The notes beneath the pieces are model-generated. The model was given only the letters and a program-made list of their open reading frames with translations, did no database searches and was not told the origin of the DNA. Position numbers and translations under genes: made by a program. From Alphaproteobacteria bacterium (GTDB lineage Bacteria > Pseudomonadota > Alphaproteobacteria > Caulobacterales > Hyphomonadaceae): DNA of 64,000 nucleotides. This document shows positions 10,504 through 19,675 of the stretch, piece after piece (the stretch's first letter is position 1; every line of letters begins with the position of its first letter). The stretch lies in NCBI GenBank assembly GCA_018827375.1, contig JAHJYW010000042.1, forward strand, positions 62,001 through 126,000, written 5' to 3'.

Positions 10504-11307
10504 TCAGGTAAGTTCGGTGAGGCGCTGCTCGATCAGCAACAAGTCGCGCCAGGCGCGGCTCTTGTCCTGAGGGCGGCGGAGCAGGTAGGCCGGGTGCAGG
10601 ATCGGGATCAGCGGGATGCTGTTCCCGTCTTGAGCCTGAAAAACGTGTTCGGTGCCGCGCAATCGCATGATGCCGTCACTTTTGCCGAGCAAGGCTTTTG
10701 CCGGAACACCGCCCGCCGCAATAATAAGCTTCGGCTTTCCGAGCACGATCATCCGCTCGACGAAGGGTCGGCAAACGTCCAATTCCTCGTCTTCAGGGTT
10801 GCGGTTTCCCGGTGTGCGCCAGTAGTTCACATTGGTGATGAATGTGTTCTTAGTGCGCGAGCGGTCAATGGCAGCCAGCATCCTATCGAGTAACTGGCCA
10901 GCCTTGCCGATGAAAGGCAGGCCGCGCCTGTCTTCTTCCGCGCCAGGGCCTTCGCCTATGACCATCAAATCGGCGCAGGGCACACCATCATAGACGACGC
11001 TGTGATCACATGAGGCTTTCAGCGGGCAGCCCTCGAATGCCTCAATGGCCGCTTTCAGCGCCTCGAGCGAATCGGCTCCCGCTGCTGCTGTTTCCGCTTC
11101 GGTGACCCAGTTTTTAGGTGCGCGGGTTCGACGCGGCACGGGTTTGATGGCTGTTGATGTGGGTTTGGTCTGACTGTCTGATGGCTTTTGGGATGGTTTT
11201 ATTTCCCGCATCAGCGCGTCAATACGGGCCGAATCCACCTCGACGCCCATGTCCTGCCACCACTCTGTCAGGGCCTCAAGGGCTGCAGTTGACGTAGGGG
11301 TGGACAT
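10504..11307 (-). CDS. Family 4 uracil-DNA glycosylase
   Basis: A base-excision enzyme that removes uracil from DNA. The 267-residue protein has the family motif GEGPGAEEDRRGLPFIGKAG, the C-terminal HPAYLLRRP loop and IIAAGGVPAKALLG. Cysteines in EGCPLKASC, together with those in GVPC and DVC, are candidates for the [4Fe-4S] cluster of family 4 and 5 enzymes. The first 90 or so residues form a poorly conserved, Ser/Thr/Lys-rich extension (SQKPSDSQTKPTS), as is common in alphaproteobacterial members. It is divergent from the ETF-ubiquinone oxidoreductase gene. Confidence 0.92.
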   Translation of the reverse strand: MSTPTSTAALEALTEWWQDMGVEVDSARIDALMREIKPSQKPSDSQTKPTSTAIKPVPRRTRAPKNWVTEAETAAAGADSLEALKAAIEAFEGCPLKASCDHSVVYDGVPCADLMVIGEGPGAEEDRRGLPFIGKAGQLLDRMLAAIDRSRTKNTFITNVNYWRTPGNRNPEDEELDVCRPFVERMIVLGKPKLIIAAGGVPAKALLGKSDGIMRLRGTEHVFQAQDGNSIPLIPILHPAYLLRRPQDKSRAWRDLLLIEQRLTELT

Positions 11308-11399
11308 TGCGACGCTCTGGACCTTCCTGAAACAGGCTGTAATTGCTTAATGTTTGAAACGTACGGCGTTATCCTACACGCCAAAATGAGGAGTTACCA

Positions 11400-13082
11400 A
11401 TGGCTGATGACGCCCCGCAGCGCGAGTCGATGGAATATGATCTGGTCATCGTCGGCGGCGGCCCTGCAGGGCTCTCCGCGGCGATCCGGTTCAAGCAGCT
11501 AGCCAATGAAAAGGGCGAAGACCTTTCGGTCGTCGTGCTTGAAAAGGGCGGCGAGATCGGTGCGCACATTCTGTCGGGCATCGTGCTCGACCCCAAGGCG
11601 CTGGACGAATTGCTGCCTGACTGGCGCAACAACAGCGACTGTCCACTCAAGACTGAAGTCAAGATCGACCGCTACAAGCTGCTTGGCGAGAATGGCTCGG
11701 CCGAACTCGGCTGGCTGCCTTTCCCGCCGTTGATGAGCAACCACGGCTGCTACGCGGGCTCGCTCGCCAATGTTTGCCGCTGGCTCGGCCGTGAAGCCGA
11801 AGCGCTGGGCGTGGAAATCTATCCGGGCTTTGCTGCCTCCGAAGTCGTCTACGATGCCGAAGGCGTCGTGCGCGGTGTGGTCGCTGGTGTCATGGGCATT
11901 GGTGCTGATGGTCAGAAGAAGGCCGATTATGAGCCTGGCATGGAATTGCTCGGCAAATATGTCCTGTTCGCCGAAGGTGCCCGTGGATCGCTCACAAAGC
12001 AGGTCATGAACCAGTTCAACCTGCAGGCCGATTGCGATCCGCAGAAGTTTGGTATTGGCCTCAAGGAAGTCTGGTCCGTGCCGGAAGAAATCTTTGTCGA
12101 CGGCCTCGTCCAGCACTCATTTGGCTGGCCGGTTCAGGACAAGGATGGCAATGGTGGCGGCTTCCTCTATCACTTCCGCGATAATGGCGAGCCTTTTGTT
12201 TCGGTCGGCTACGTCGTCCACCTGAACTACAAGAACCCTTATCTGGCGCCCTATCAGGAATTCCAGCGCTACAAGCATCACCCCGATATCCGCCGTTACC
12301 TCGAAGGCGGCAAGCGCGTCGCCTATGGTGCCCGCGCCATCACGTCGGGCGGCCTGCAGTCTATTCCGAAGCTCAGCTTCCCGGGCGGCGCGCTGATCGG
12401 TTGCTGCGCGGGCTTCGTGAACCTGCCGCGCATCAAGGGCACGCATAATGCCATGAAGACCGGCATGCTCGGTGCCGAGTCTGTGTTTGCAGCGCTGCAG
12501 TCTGGCCGCTCAGGCGACGAGATGACCGAATATGATGATGCAATGCATTCGAGCTGGGTGCAGAAGGATCTCTCGACCGTGCGCAACATGAAGCCGCTGA
12601 TGTCGCGCTTCGGCACCATGATCGGCGCCATGATCGGTGTGCCGGACATGTGGCTGCGTTCACTGATGGGCTTCGGCTTCCTGCCAACCCTCAAGCACGG
12701 CAAGACTGATGCGGCTTCGCTGAAACCGGCCAAGGATTACAAGCCGATTGCGTATCCAAAGCCTGATGGCGTGCTCAGCTTCGACAAGCTGACCAACGTG
12801 TCCTTCACCAACACATTCCACGGCGAAGACCAGCCATGCCACCTGATCGTCAAGGACATGGCGCTGCAGAAAGCTTCCGAGCACGATGTCTATGCTGGCC
12901 CTTCGGCGCGTTATTGCCCGGCTGGTGTTTACGAGTGGATCGGCGAAGGCGCAGACCTCAAGTTCCAGATCAACGCGCAGAACTGCATCCATTGCAAAAC
13001 GTGCGATATCAAGGACCCCAACCAGAATATCAACTGGACCGTGCCCGAAGGTGGTGGTGGTCCGGCTTACCCGAATATGTAG
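11400..13082 (+). CDS. Electron transfer flavoprotein-ubiquinone oxidoreductase
   Basis: A 560-residue inner-membrane flavoprotein that passes electrons from ETF, fed by fatty-acid and amino-acid dehydrogenases, to ubiquinone. It shows the FAD-binding Rossmann motif DLVIVGGGPAGLSAA near the N-terminus, the ubiquinone/FAD region GGLQSIPKLSFPGGALIG, and the C-terminal [4Fe-4S] ligands in RYCPAGVYEW and NCIHCKTCDIKDP followed by INWTVPEGGGGP. Length and order match the family. A strong hairpin terminator follows. The ETF alpha and beta genes are not in the window. Confidence 0.97.
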   Translation: MADDAPQRESMEYDLVIVGGGPAGLSAAIRFKQLANEKGEDLSVVVLEKGGEIGAHILSGIVLDPKALDELLPDWRNNSDCPLKTEVKIDRYKLLGENGSAELGWLPFPPLMSNHGCYAGSLANVCRWLGREAEALGVEIYPGFAASEVVYDAEGVVRGVVAGVMGIGADGQKKADYEPGMELLGKYVLFAEGARGSLTKQVMNQFNLQADCDPQKFGIGLKEVWSVPEEIFVDGLVQHSFGWPVQDKDGNGGGFLYHFRDNGEPFVSVGYVVHLNYKNPYLAPYQEFQRYKHHPDIRRYLEGGKRVAYGARAITSGGLQSIPKLSFPGGALIGCCAGFVNLPRIKGTHNAMKTGMLGAESVFAALQSGRSGDEMTEYDDAMHSSWVQKDLSTVRNMKPLMSRFGTMIGAMIGVPDMWLRSLMGFGFLPTLKHGKTDAASLKPAKDYKPIAYPKPDGVLSFDKLTNVSFTNTFHGEDQPCHLIVKDMALQKASEHDVYAGPSARYCPAGVYEWIGEGADLKFQINAQNCIHCKTCDIKDPNQNINWTVPEGGGGPAYPNM

Positions 13083-13108
13083 CTACGGCTACACAATGGC
13101 GTGACAAG

Positions 13109-13139
13109 AGCGCGGGCAGGGCAACCTGTCCGCGCTTTT
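13109..13139 (+). terminator. Rho-independent terminator after the ETF-QO gene
   Basis: A 12-bp stem (13109-13120 paired with 13125-13136, one G-T pair) closed by a GCAA tetraloop and followed by a short T run. It starts 26 bp after the ETF-QO stop codon. Confidence 0.8.
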
Positions 13140-13215
13140 ACCATCTGGCGCCTTGCTCTTGCCGCAAGGGGCTGCTTCACTCTTTGCGTACGCGAAACGG
13201 AGATACCTGACGCCC

Positions 13216-15129
13216 ATGCGCTTCAAGCCAGCACTTGCCGCCTCTGCTCTTACCATTGCTATTGCGCTTGGCGGGTGCGCCTCAACACAACCGGGTGGAT
13301 TAAATGCGGCGACAGCCACGGCTTATCCGCAAGACACACTCTCTCCCGCAGCCCGCTCGACAGCCGTTCTGGGTCAGAACGGGAAAGCGGTTGGCATATC
13401 CGCCTATCCGGCGCCCATTGATGCGGTGAAAGCAGGCGACATGGCCGCTTTTCTGGTCATGACACAGGGCCTCGACCCGGATGACAGGAACTCCAATCCC
13501 TTCTTCAACGCCTTCCTCGCACTTGATCGTGCCGCTGCCGGCGACACTGCAGGCGCTCGCAGCATTCTCAATATTCAGGATGAAGTTGAAGGGGCGGAAG
13601 CCGGTTCCAATCTCTACGCCTATTTAGATGCCTGGTTTCTCGCGATGGACGAGCAGCCGGATGAGGCTATTGAGCGTCATCGCAGCGCCGCCTCGGGCAT
13701 GCCGGGCCTGACAGGCGAATTATCCCTTGCAGCCATGCTCGAAGCCATTGGGCGGCCGGAACAGGCCTTGGCCGTTTACGACTCTCTCACGCCTTCACAG
13801 ATTGAAGCGCCTGAGCACCAGTTCGATCCGCGCGGGCTGCTTTATTCGCATATCAAAACCGTGATTTCGCGTCATGCGCTGCTGCTTCAGCGGCTTGGCC
13901 GTATCGAAGAGGCAAAGGCCGTCTACCAGCGCCTCGCTGATGCGGAGCCGGAAGAGGCGATCAGCTACGCTGCAGCGCTTGATAGTCTCGAGACCGGCAA
14001 GAACCTGAAGAACGAGCCGCTAACCGTTCGTGCGGCGTTCGCCCAATCACTCGCCGATGTGTCGCGCACGCTTCAGGAGCAGCGCATCATCCGCAAGATC
14101 ATGATGGGCGGTCGGCCCGACGGGTTTGATGACCAACGCTCAGCGCTCGATCAGGTCGCGCTGCTCATAAATCCTGAGGATGACGGCCTGCGCTCGGCGA
14201 TCATCGATGATTTCTACGATAACGCGCTTTACGATTCTGCTGCACACATGGTGACGGTCAGCCCCAAGCCGACGGCGTCTCTTGAGTTAGCTGCCGGGCA
14301 GGCGCTGCTGATGGCGGGCAAGGCGGATGCAGCGCGCGATGCCATCGACAAGGCGCTTTCGCTGTCGACCGATGAGAACCGGCTGCCGACGCTTTATGGC
14401 GCTTTGCAGCTGACGACCCTGCTTGATGATGAGGCCCGCTCCAACAAGCTGCTCGAGGAATTGCTGAAGACGGCCGGCAGCCAGGCAGAGCGGGCGTCCG
14501 CGCATGGACTGGCCGCAGAAATCTATGGTCAGTTCGGCAATTACGAGAAAGCCGCGACGAATGCCGAGGAGGCGCGGAATCTTGACGATACGCATGACCG
14601 CCGGCTGGCGCTGGCCGATGCGCTCGGCAAGGTTGGCCGCGTCAATGAGGCGGTCATCCTGCTTCGCACCGAGCGCCTGGCCAGACCCAATGATCCCTAC
14701 ACGCTGAATTCGCTCGGATATTTTCTGATCGTTAATACTGACAAGTATGAGGAGGGCTATCGGATATTGGCGCGTGCGCGGGCGCTTGCCCAGCACGATC
14801 CATATATTTCGGACTCTTTTGGCTGGGCCCTCTTCAAGATGGGTGATCTTGAGGCCGCCCGCCGCATGATCGAATCTTCGCGTCAGGAATTACAGCCGCA
14901 CCGTCACTGGGAGATCGAAAACCATCTCGGCGATATCTACTGGTATCTCGACCGGAAGGATGAAGCACGGGAGGCGTGGCAATATGCACTCGACAATCGC
15001 CCTCCGGCCGTTGAGCGCAAGCAGTTGGAAGGCAAGCTCGCCTCCGGTCTGACAGCGCCAGCGCCCGAGAAGCGCCCTCTGCCTGATGTTTCGCTGACCG
15101 ATGGGGAAGTTGATCGGCAGGACATCTGA
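13216..15129 (+). CDS. TPR-repeat lipoprotein
   Basis: A 637-residue protein with a signal peptide ending in the lipobox LGGC (Cys21), then helical repeats with TPR character, for example VNEAVILLRTERLARPNDPYT and DSFGWALFKMGDLEAARRMI. TPR lipoproteins of this length in alphaproteobacteria are usually scaffolds for envelope complexes; no specific partner can be named. I chose ATG 13216 (MRFKPALAAS), which begins the signal peptide; an upstream start at 13153 would bury it. It precedes the PBP1A gene by 107 bp on the same strand. Confidence 0.83.
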   Translation: MRFKPALAASALTIAIALGGCASTQPGGLNAATATAYPQDTLSPAARSTAVLGQNGKAVGISAYPAPIDAVKAGDMAAFLVMTQGLDPDDRNSNPFFNAFLALDRAAAGDTAGARSILNIQDEVEGAEAGSNLYAYLDAWFLAMDEQPDEAIERHRSAASGMPGLTGELSLAAMLEAIGRPEQALAVYDSLTPSQIEAPEHQFDPRGLLYSHIKTVISRHALLLQRLGRIEEAKAVYQRLADAEPEEAISYAAALDSLETGKNLKNEPLTVRAAFAQSLADVSRTLQEQRIIRKIMMGGRPDGFDDQRSALDQVALLINPEDDGLRSAIIDDFYDNALYDSAAHMVTVSPKPTASLELAAGQALLMAGKADAARDAIDKALSLSTDENRLPTLYGALQLTTLLDDEARSNKLLEELLKTAGSQAERASAHGLAAEIYGQFGNYEKAATNAEEARNLDDTHDRRLALADALGKVGRVNEAVILLRTERLARPNDPYTLNSLGYFLIVNTDKYEEGYRILARARALAQHDPYISDSFGWALFKMGDLEAARRMIESSRQELQPHRHWEIENHLGDIYWYLDRKDEAREAWQYALDNRPPAVERKQLEGKLASGLTAPAPEKRPLPDVSLTDGEVDRQDI

Positions 15130-15236
15130 CACTGCACCCTTTAACGTGCCGCCGACGCGCCTTACTATCGCCGGAAACGAATGCGATTCCAGCGCGCGGC
15201 GCCAGGAATGGCTGGCCTCTGTAACAGGACAAGCAC

Positions 15237-17864
15237 ATGGCTGATGCCTACGAGAAACCCCGCATTCCGGCTTGGGTTTGGCCCGTCGCAAAGTGGACCG
15301 TCATTGTCGGCTTTGTGCTGGCGATCATCGGTTTCATTGCCGTCTGGATGTATTTCCTCGCGCTTGGCCGCGATGTGCCCAGTATCTCCAAGCTCAAGCA
15401 GTATGAGCCGCCGATCACGTCGCGCGTTCACGCAGGCGACGGCACGCTGATCGCAGAGTTCGCTGACGAGCACCGTGTTTTCGTTCCTTACGAGTCCATG
15501 CCCAAGCATGTGATTGATGCCTTCGTGGCGGCCGAGGACAAGAACTTCTTCACGCATGACGGGCTCGACTATCAGGGCATTGCCCGGGGCGCCGTCAACT
15601 CCGCGAAAAACAAGCTGACCGGTTCCGGTGGGCTGCAGGGCGGTTCGACCATCACGCAGCAGGTGGCCAAGAACATGCTGCTGACGCGTGACCAGAATCT
15701 CACCCGCAAGGCGAAGGAAGCAATTGTCGCCCAGCGCATGGAGAAGGAATTTTCCAAGGGCGAGATTCTCGAACTGTACCTCAACGAGATCTATCTCGGC
15801 GGACGGTCCTATGGTGTCGGCTCGGCCGCGCTCAACTATTTCAACAAGTCGCTCCCGGAGCTGAGCCTGTCCGAAGCTGCTGTGCTTGCATCGCTCGCCA
15901 AGGCACCTTCAGCGGTAAACCCCTACACGAACCCGGAAAAGCTGCTGGCCCGACGCAATTACGTGCTCAACCGCATGGTCGAGGACAAGTACATCACACG
16001 GGAACAGGCCGATGAGGCCATCGCGATGCCGCTCACAACGACCAAGCGTCTGCGCGGGCCGGAATATGCTGCTGCGACCTACTTCGTGCAGGAACTGCGC
16101 CGCGACCTGATCAAGACCTATGGCGAGGAAACGCTGGAGCAGGGTGGCCTGTCCATCCGTTCGACGATCGACACGCGTATGCAGCTGGCCGCGCAGGAAG
16201 CACTGCAGAATGGCCTGATCGCATACGACCGTCGTCATGGCTATCGCGGTCCGGTCACCAAGCTCACCGTTGGCGACGGTATGCTGGAAGCGCTGAATGC
16301 GGTGGAGCTGCCCGGCGGCTACGGTACGTGGGAGGCTGGCCTCATCACATCCATGAATGACAAGGGCGCCCAATTGCTGCTGATCGACGGGGCAAAGATC
16401 AGGCTGCCCGCTGAAGAACTCGAATGGGCCGCAAAGACTTACAAACCCAAGGACGGCAAGCCAGGTCTTCAGGTCGGCGACGTCGTGCTGGCAGAGCTCA
16501 AGCGTCAGGTTCTGAACGCCAAAGAAGTGTCAGCGCCAGCAATGAAAGAGGAGCTGGACGAAGAGGGCAACCCGATTGCAACGCCGGTCGCTCAACCGAT
16601 GCTGCTGCCCGTCGGCAACGCGACCCTTCGCCAAGTGCCGGAAGTGGATGGCTCGCTAGTAGCGCTGGACCCGCACACTGGCCGAATTCTTGCGATGCAG
16701 GGCGGCTACTCCTTCTTCAAGAGCAGCTACAACCGGGTAACGCAATCCAGACGCCAGCCGGGTTCGAGCTTCAAGCCGTTCGTTTACGCTGCAGCACTTG
16801 AGAAGGGCTACACACCCGCGACACGCATGCTCGATGCGCCTTTCGTGTCATTCGATGTGTCGACTGGCGACTATTGGCGCCCGGCCAACTATACCGAGGG
16901 TCGCTCCTACGGCATGGTCACATTGCGGATCGCGCTCGAAAAGTCGCTGAACCAGGTCACGGCGCGCGTTGCTCAGGATATCGGCATGGATGCGGTCTCC
17001 GAGCTTTCGGAACGTCTCGGCGTCTATGAGAAGCTGCCGCCATATGCGGCCATGTCGCTCGGCGCCGGTGATGCCTACCTGATCGATATGGCCAAAGGCT
17101 ACGCAGCGTTCGTCAACGGCGGCAAGAAGATCTCGCCGACATTGCTCGACCGCGTGCAGGACCGTCATGGCCGTACGCTGTTCCGTCATGACCAGCGCGT
17201 GTGCGAAGGCTGCGAGTCAGAGGAATGGAACGGGCAAGAACCGCCGCTCCTGCCGGAAACGGGCGAGAAAGTGCTTGATCCGATCATCGCATATCAGGTG
17301 ACACACATGCTAGAAGGCGTTGTGGAACGCGGCACGGGCCGTCGGGCACTGCGCGTCGGAAAGCCGCTGGCCGGCAAGACCGGTACAACGGATGATTATC
17401 GTGATGCCGTCTTCATGGGCTTCTCGCCAGACATCGTGGTCGGGATACGGGTTGGCTTTGATGATAACCGGTCGCTTGGCGAAGGTGAGGCCGGCGGCTC
17501 GGTTGCTGCGCCGATCTTTACGGACTTCATGGAAAAGGCCCTCGAAGGCACACCGGCTATCCCGTTCCGGATTCCTCCCGGCGTCCGTCTGGTGAAGATT
17601 GATGCCCGCACGGGCGAGCTTCCGGGGCCAAGCACGTCGGTGATCATTGACGAGGCCTTCCGGCCCGGCACTGAGCCTGGCATGGCGGCCTTCAATGGTT
17701 CTGATGACTGCCTGTCGATTTCCGGCAATTGCGGCAACGGCGCAGGGACGGGCACATACGGAACGTTTGACCCGCGTACGGGCGAACAACCAGTGCCCGA
17801 GGATGGCCAGCCGGCCAAAGCACCTGAAACAACATCTGGCGGCAATCTCGACGGGATTTTCTGA
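15237..17864 (+). CDS. Penicillin-binding protein 1A, bifunctional peptidoglycan synthase
   Basis: A class A PBP of 875 residues. A transmembrane helix at about 17-42 precedes a GT51 glycosyltransferase domain with catalytic Glu100 (AAEDKNFF) and GGSTITQQVAKN. The transpeptidase domain has S510-SFK, SLNQVT and K714-TGT. A central OB-like insertion (about 350-480) is typical of PBP1A. The Gly/Pro-rich tail (about 810-875) carries two cysteines. It polymerises and cross-links peptidoglycan at the cytoplasmic membrane. Confidence 0.96.
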   Translation: MADAYEKPRIPAWVWPVAKWTVIVGFVLAIIGFIAVWMYFLALGRDVPSISKLKQYEPPITSRVHAGDGTLIAEFADEHRVFVPYESMPKHVIDAFVAAEDKNFFTHDGLDYQGIARGAVNSAKNKLTGSGGLQGGSTITQQVAKNMLLTRDQNLTRKAKEAIVAQRMEKEFSKGEILELYLNEIYLGGRSYGVGSAALNYFNKSLPELSLSEAAVLASLAKAPSAVNPYTNPEKLLARRNYVLNRMVEDKYITREQADEAIAMPLTTTKRLRGPEYAAATYFVQELRRDLIKTYGEETLEQGGLSIRSTIDTRMQLAAQEALQNGLIAYDRRHGYRGPVTKLTVGDGMLEALNAVELPGGYGTWEAGLITSMNDKGAQLLLIDGAKIRLPAEELEWAAKTYKPKDGKPGLQVGDVVLAELKRQVLNAKEVSAPAMKEELDEEGNPIATPVAQPMLLPVGNATLRQVPEVDGSLVALDPHTGRILAMQGGYSFFKSSYNRVTQSRRQPGSSFKPFVYAAALEKGYTPATRMLDAPFVSFDVSTGDYWRPANYTEGRSYGMVTLRIALEKSLNQVTARVAQDIGMDAVSELSERLGVYEKLPPYAAMSLGAGDAYLIDMAKGYAAFVNGGKKISPTLLDRVQDRHGRTLFRHDQRVCEGCESEEWNGQEPPLLPETGEKVLDPIIAYQVTHMLEGVVERGTGRRALRVGKPLAGKTGTTDDYRDAVFMGFSPDIVVGIRVGFDDNRSLGEGEAGGSVAAPIFTDFMEKALEGTPAIPFRIPPGVRLVKIDARTGELPGPSTSVIIDEAFRPGTEPGMAAFNGSDDCLSISGNCGNGAGTGTYGTFDPRTGEQPVPEDGQPAKAPETTSGGNLDGIF

Positions 17865-17951
17865 TATGGCGTTTTGACGGATTGCCGGTGCTCGGCTATC
17901 CCCGGCGCCAGCCAATCAAGTCATGTAATTCAGCCCGAAGAGGCCAGAGCA

Positions 17952-19071
17952 ATGTCCGCAGAAATAAAGTCCCTGATCGATCAGATCCGCCAGTCGTCAG
18001 AACTGCTGCGGAGGCGTCTTTGACTGGGATACAGCCACAAAACGCCTTGATGAACTGACGGCACTTTCCGAGCGGCCGGACTTCTGGGACGATCCACAAA
18101 AAGCTCAGGACATGATGCGCGAGCGTCAACGTCTCGCTGATGGTATTGCCACTGTGGAGGCGCTGCAGCAAGAAGCGGCCGATGCCGAAGAACTGCTTGA
18201 GCTGGCAGACGGCGATTCGTCGATGATCACCGATATTGAAAAAACACTCTCAAAAGCTGCCCAACGCGCTGAAAAGGCCGAGCTGGCGGCACTGCTGTCG
18301 GGCGAGGTCGATGCAAATGATGCTTTCGTCCAGATCAATGCTGGCGAAGGGGGAACCGAGAGCCAGGACTGGGCGAATATTCTGCGCCGCATGTACATGC
18401 GCTGGGCAGATGCGCACGGCATGAAGGTTGAGGAACTCGACGAGCGTGAGGGCGAGGAAGCTGGCATCAAGTCAGCGACTGTGCAGATCAAGGGTGAGAA
18501 CGCTTATGGGTGGCTGAAGTCGGAACAGGGCGTTCACCGCCTCGTGCGTATTTCGCCCTTCGACAGTTCTGCCCGGCGTCATACGAGTTTTGCCTCAATC
18601 AGCGTGACGCCCGTAATTGACGATACGATCGAAATCGAGATCAACCCCGCCGATGTGCGCACTGACACATACCGCGCATCTGGTGCGGGTGGACAGCATA
18701 TCAACAAAACCGACAGTGCCGTACGACTGACCCACGCGCCCAGTGGCATTGTCGTGGCCTGCCAGGTGTCGCGCTCGCAGCACCAGAACCGTGACCAGGC
18801 CTGGCGCATGCTGCGCTCGAAACTCTACGAGCAAGAATTGCAGAAGCGCCGGGATGCCGTCTCGGATGCCAATGCTGCAAAAAGTGCCATCGGCTTTGGC
18901 CACCAGATCAGATCCTACGTACTGCAACCCTATCAGATGGTGAAGGACCTGCGCACGGAGGTTGAAACTTCTGACACGCAGGGTGTACTTGATGGCGACA
19001 TTGACCGGTTTCTGAGCGCCGCGCTGGCGGCCGCCGTGGAAAGTGAAAGTGGAGCCGATGATGCGGCGTGA
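17952..19071 (+). CDS. prfB: Peptide chain release factor 2 (programmed +1 frameshift)
   Basis: RF2, which terminates translation at UGA and UAA. Twenty-three codons from ATG 17952 end at an in-frame TGA (18021-18023). The rest reads in the +1 frame from GAC at 18022, giving 372 residues in total. The downstream part has the stop-codon-reading SPF tripeptide ([13 protein letters not shown]) and the catalytic GGQ loop ([14 protein letters not shown]). The site has the classical slippery CTT-TGA-C and a Shine-Dalgarno-like GGAGG just upstream. RF2 scarcity favours the shift, giving autoregulation. The gene's end overlaps the next gene by 11 bp. Confidence 0.97.
18009..18024 (+). promoter_or_regulatory. 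prfB programmed +1 frameshift site
   Basis: CGGAGGCGTCTTTGAC: an internal Shine-Dalgarno-like GGAGG (18010-18014), three bases of spacing, the slippery codon CTT (18018-18020) and the poorly terminating TGA-C. This matches the known bacterial prfB autoregulatory signal element by element. Confidence 0.95.
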
Positions 19072-19675
19072 AGGCCGCCTGGTTGAATGGCATGCGGATC
19101 GGGGCTTTGGCTTCATCGCTCCCGATGATGGTGGACCCAATGTGTTCCTCCATATCCGTGCTTTGCCAAAGCGGGATAAAAGACTCGATATTGGCCAAGC
19201 CTATTCCTTCGAGGCTGTGATTTCGCCGGATGGCAAGGAGCGGGCCAGCAATGTTGTGCCGCTGGATGTGCCAGTTACACCGCAACCGGAGCCAGACAGG
19301 CCGCGGCGCAGCCGTTGGCGGCTGTTGGAACACTTGCCGCCTTTTCTTGTCATCGTTGCGTTTGCCGGGATCTTCTTTTCGGTCTCCCAAGTGACCAATG
19401 TGTCGTCGAACTGGTACATCATCTATGGGGAGGCGAGCTTTGCCTGCCTGGTTGGCTACTGGATCGACAAGAACGCGGCCATCAAGAATAACTGGCGCGT
19501 TTCGGAAACCATTCTGCTTCTTATCGGCTTGGTGGGTGGTTGGCCCGGCGCGATCGTGGCGCAGGAGCTTTTCCGCCACAAAACGCGCAAGGGCACGTTC
19601 CGCTACCTTTTCTGGATGACGGTCGCGATCAACATGGCAGCCTTCGTGCAGATCAACGTCTTCAAGTCGCTCTAG
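19061..19675 (+). CDS. Cold-shock domain / DUF1294 membrane fusion protein
   Basis: A 204-residue protein in two parts. Residues 1 to about 65 are a cold-shock-type nucleic-acid-binding domain with the RNP1-like [15 protein letters not shown] and the RNP2-like NVFLHIRAL. Then come a Pro/Arg-rich linker and a DUF1294 membrane domain with four hydrophobic segments and the signature [24 protein letters not shown] and [11 protein letters not shown]. This fusion is known in many bacteria, without a defined function. ATG 19061 has GGAG six bases upstream; ATG 19058 and GTG 19043 are alternatives. It overlaps prfB by 11 bp, suggesting translational coupling. Its stop overlaps the convergent gene by CTAG. 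Confidence 0.88.
   Translation: MRREGRLVEWHADRGFGFIAPDDGGPNVFLHIRALPKRDKRLDIGQAYSFEAVISPDGKERASNVVPLDVPVTPQPEPDRPRRSRWRLLEHLPPFLVIVAFAGIFFSVSQVTNVSSNWYIIYGEASFACLVGYWIDKNAAIKNNWRVSETILLLIGLVGGWPGAIVAQELFRHKTRKGTFRYLFWMTVAINMAAFVQINVFKSL

Noticed and set aside
18021-18023. In-frame TGA in prfB as a disabling mutation
   Set aside because: The stop lies in the standard prfB frameshift context (GGAGG, CTT, TGA-C), so it is programmed regulation, not a defect.
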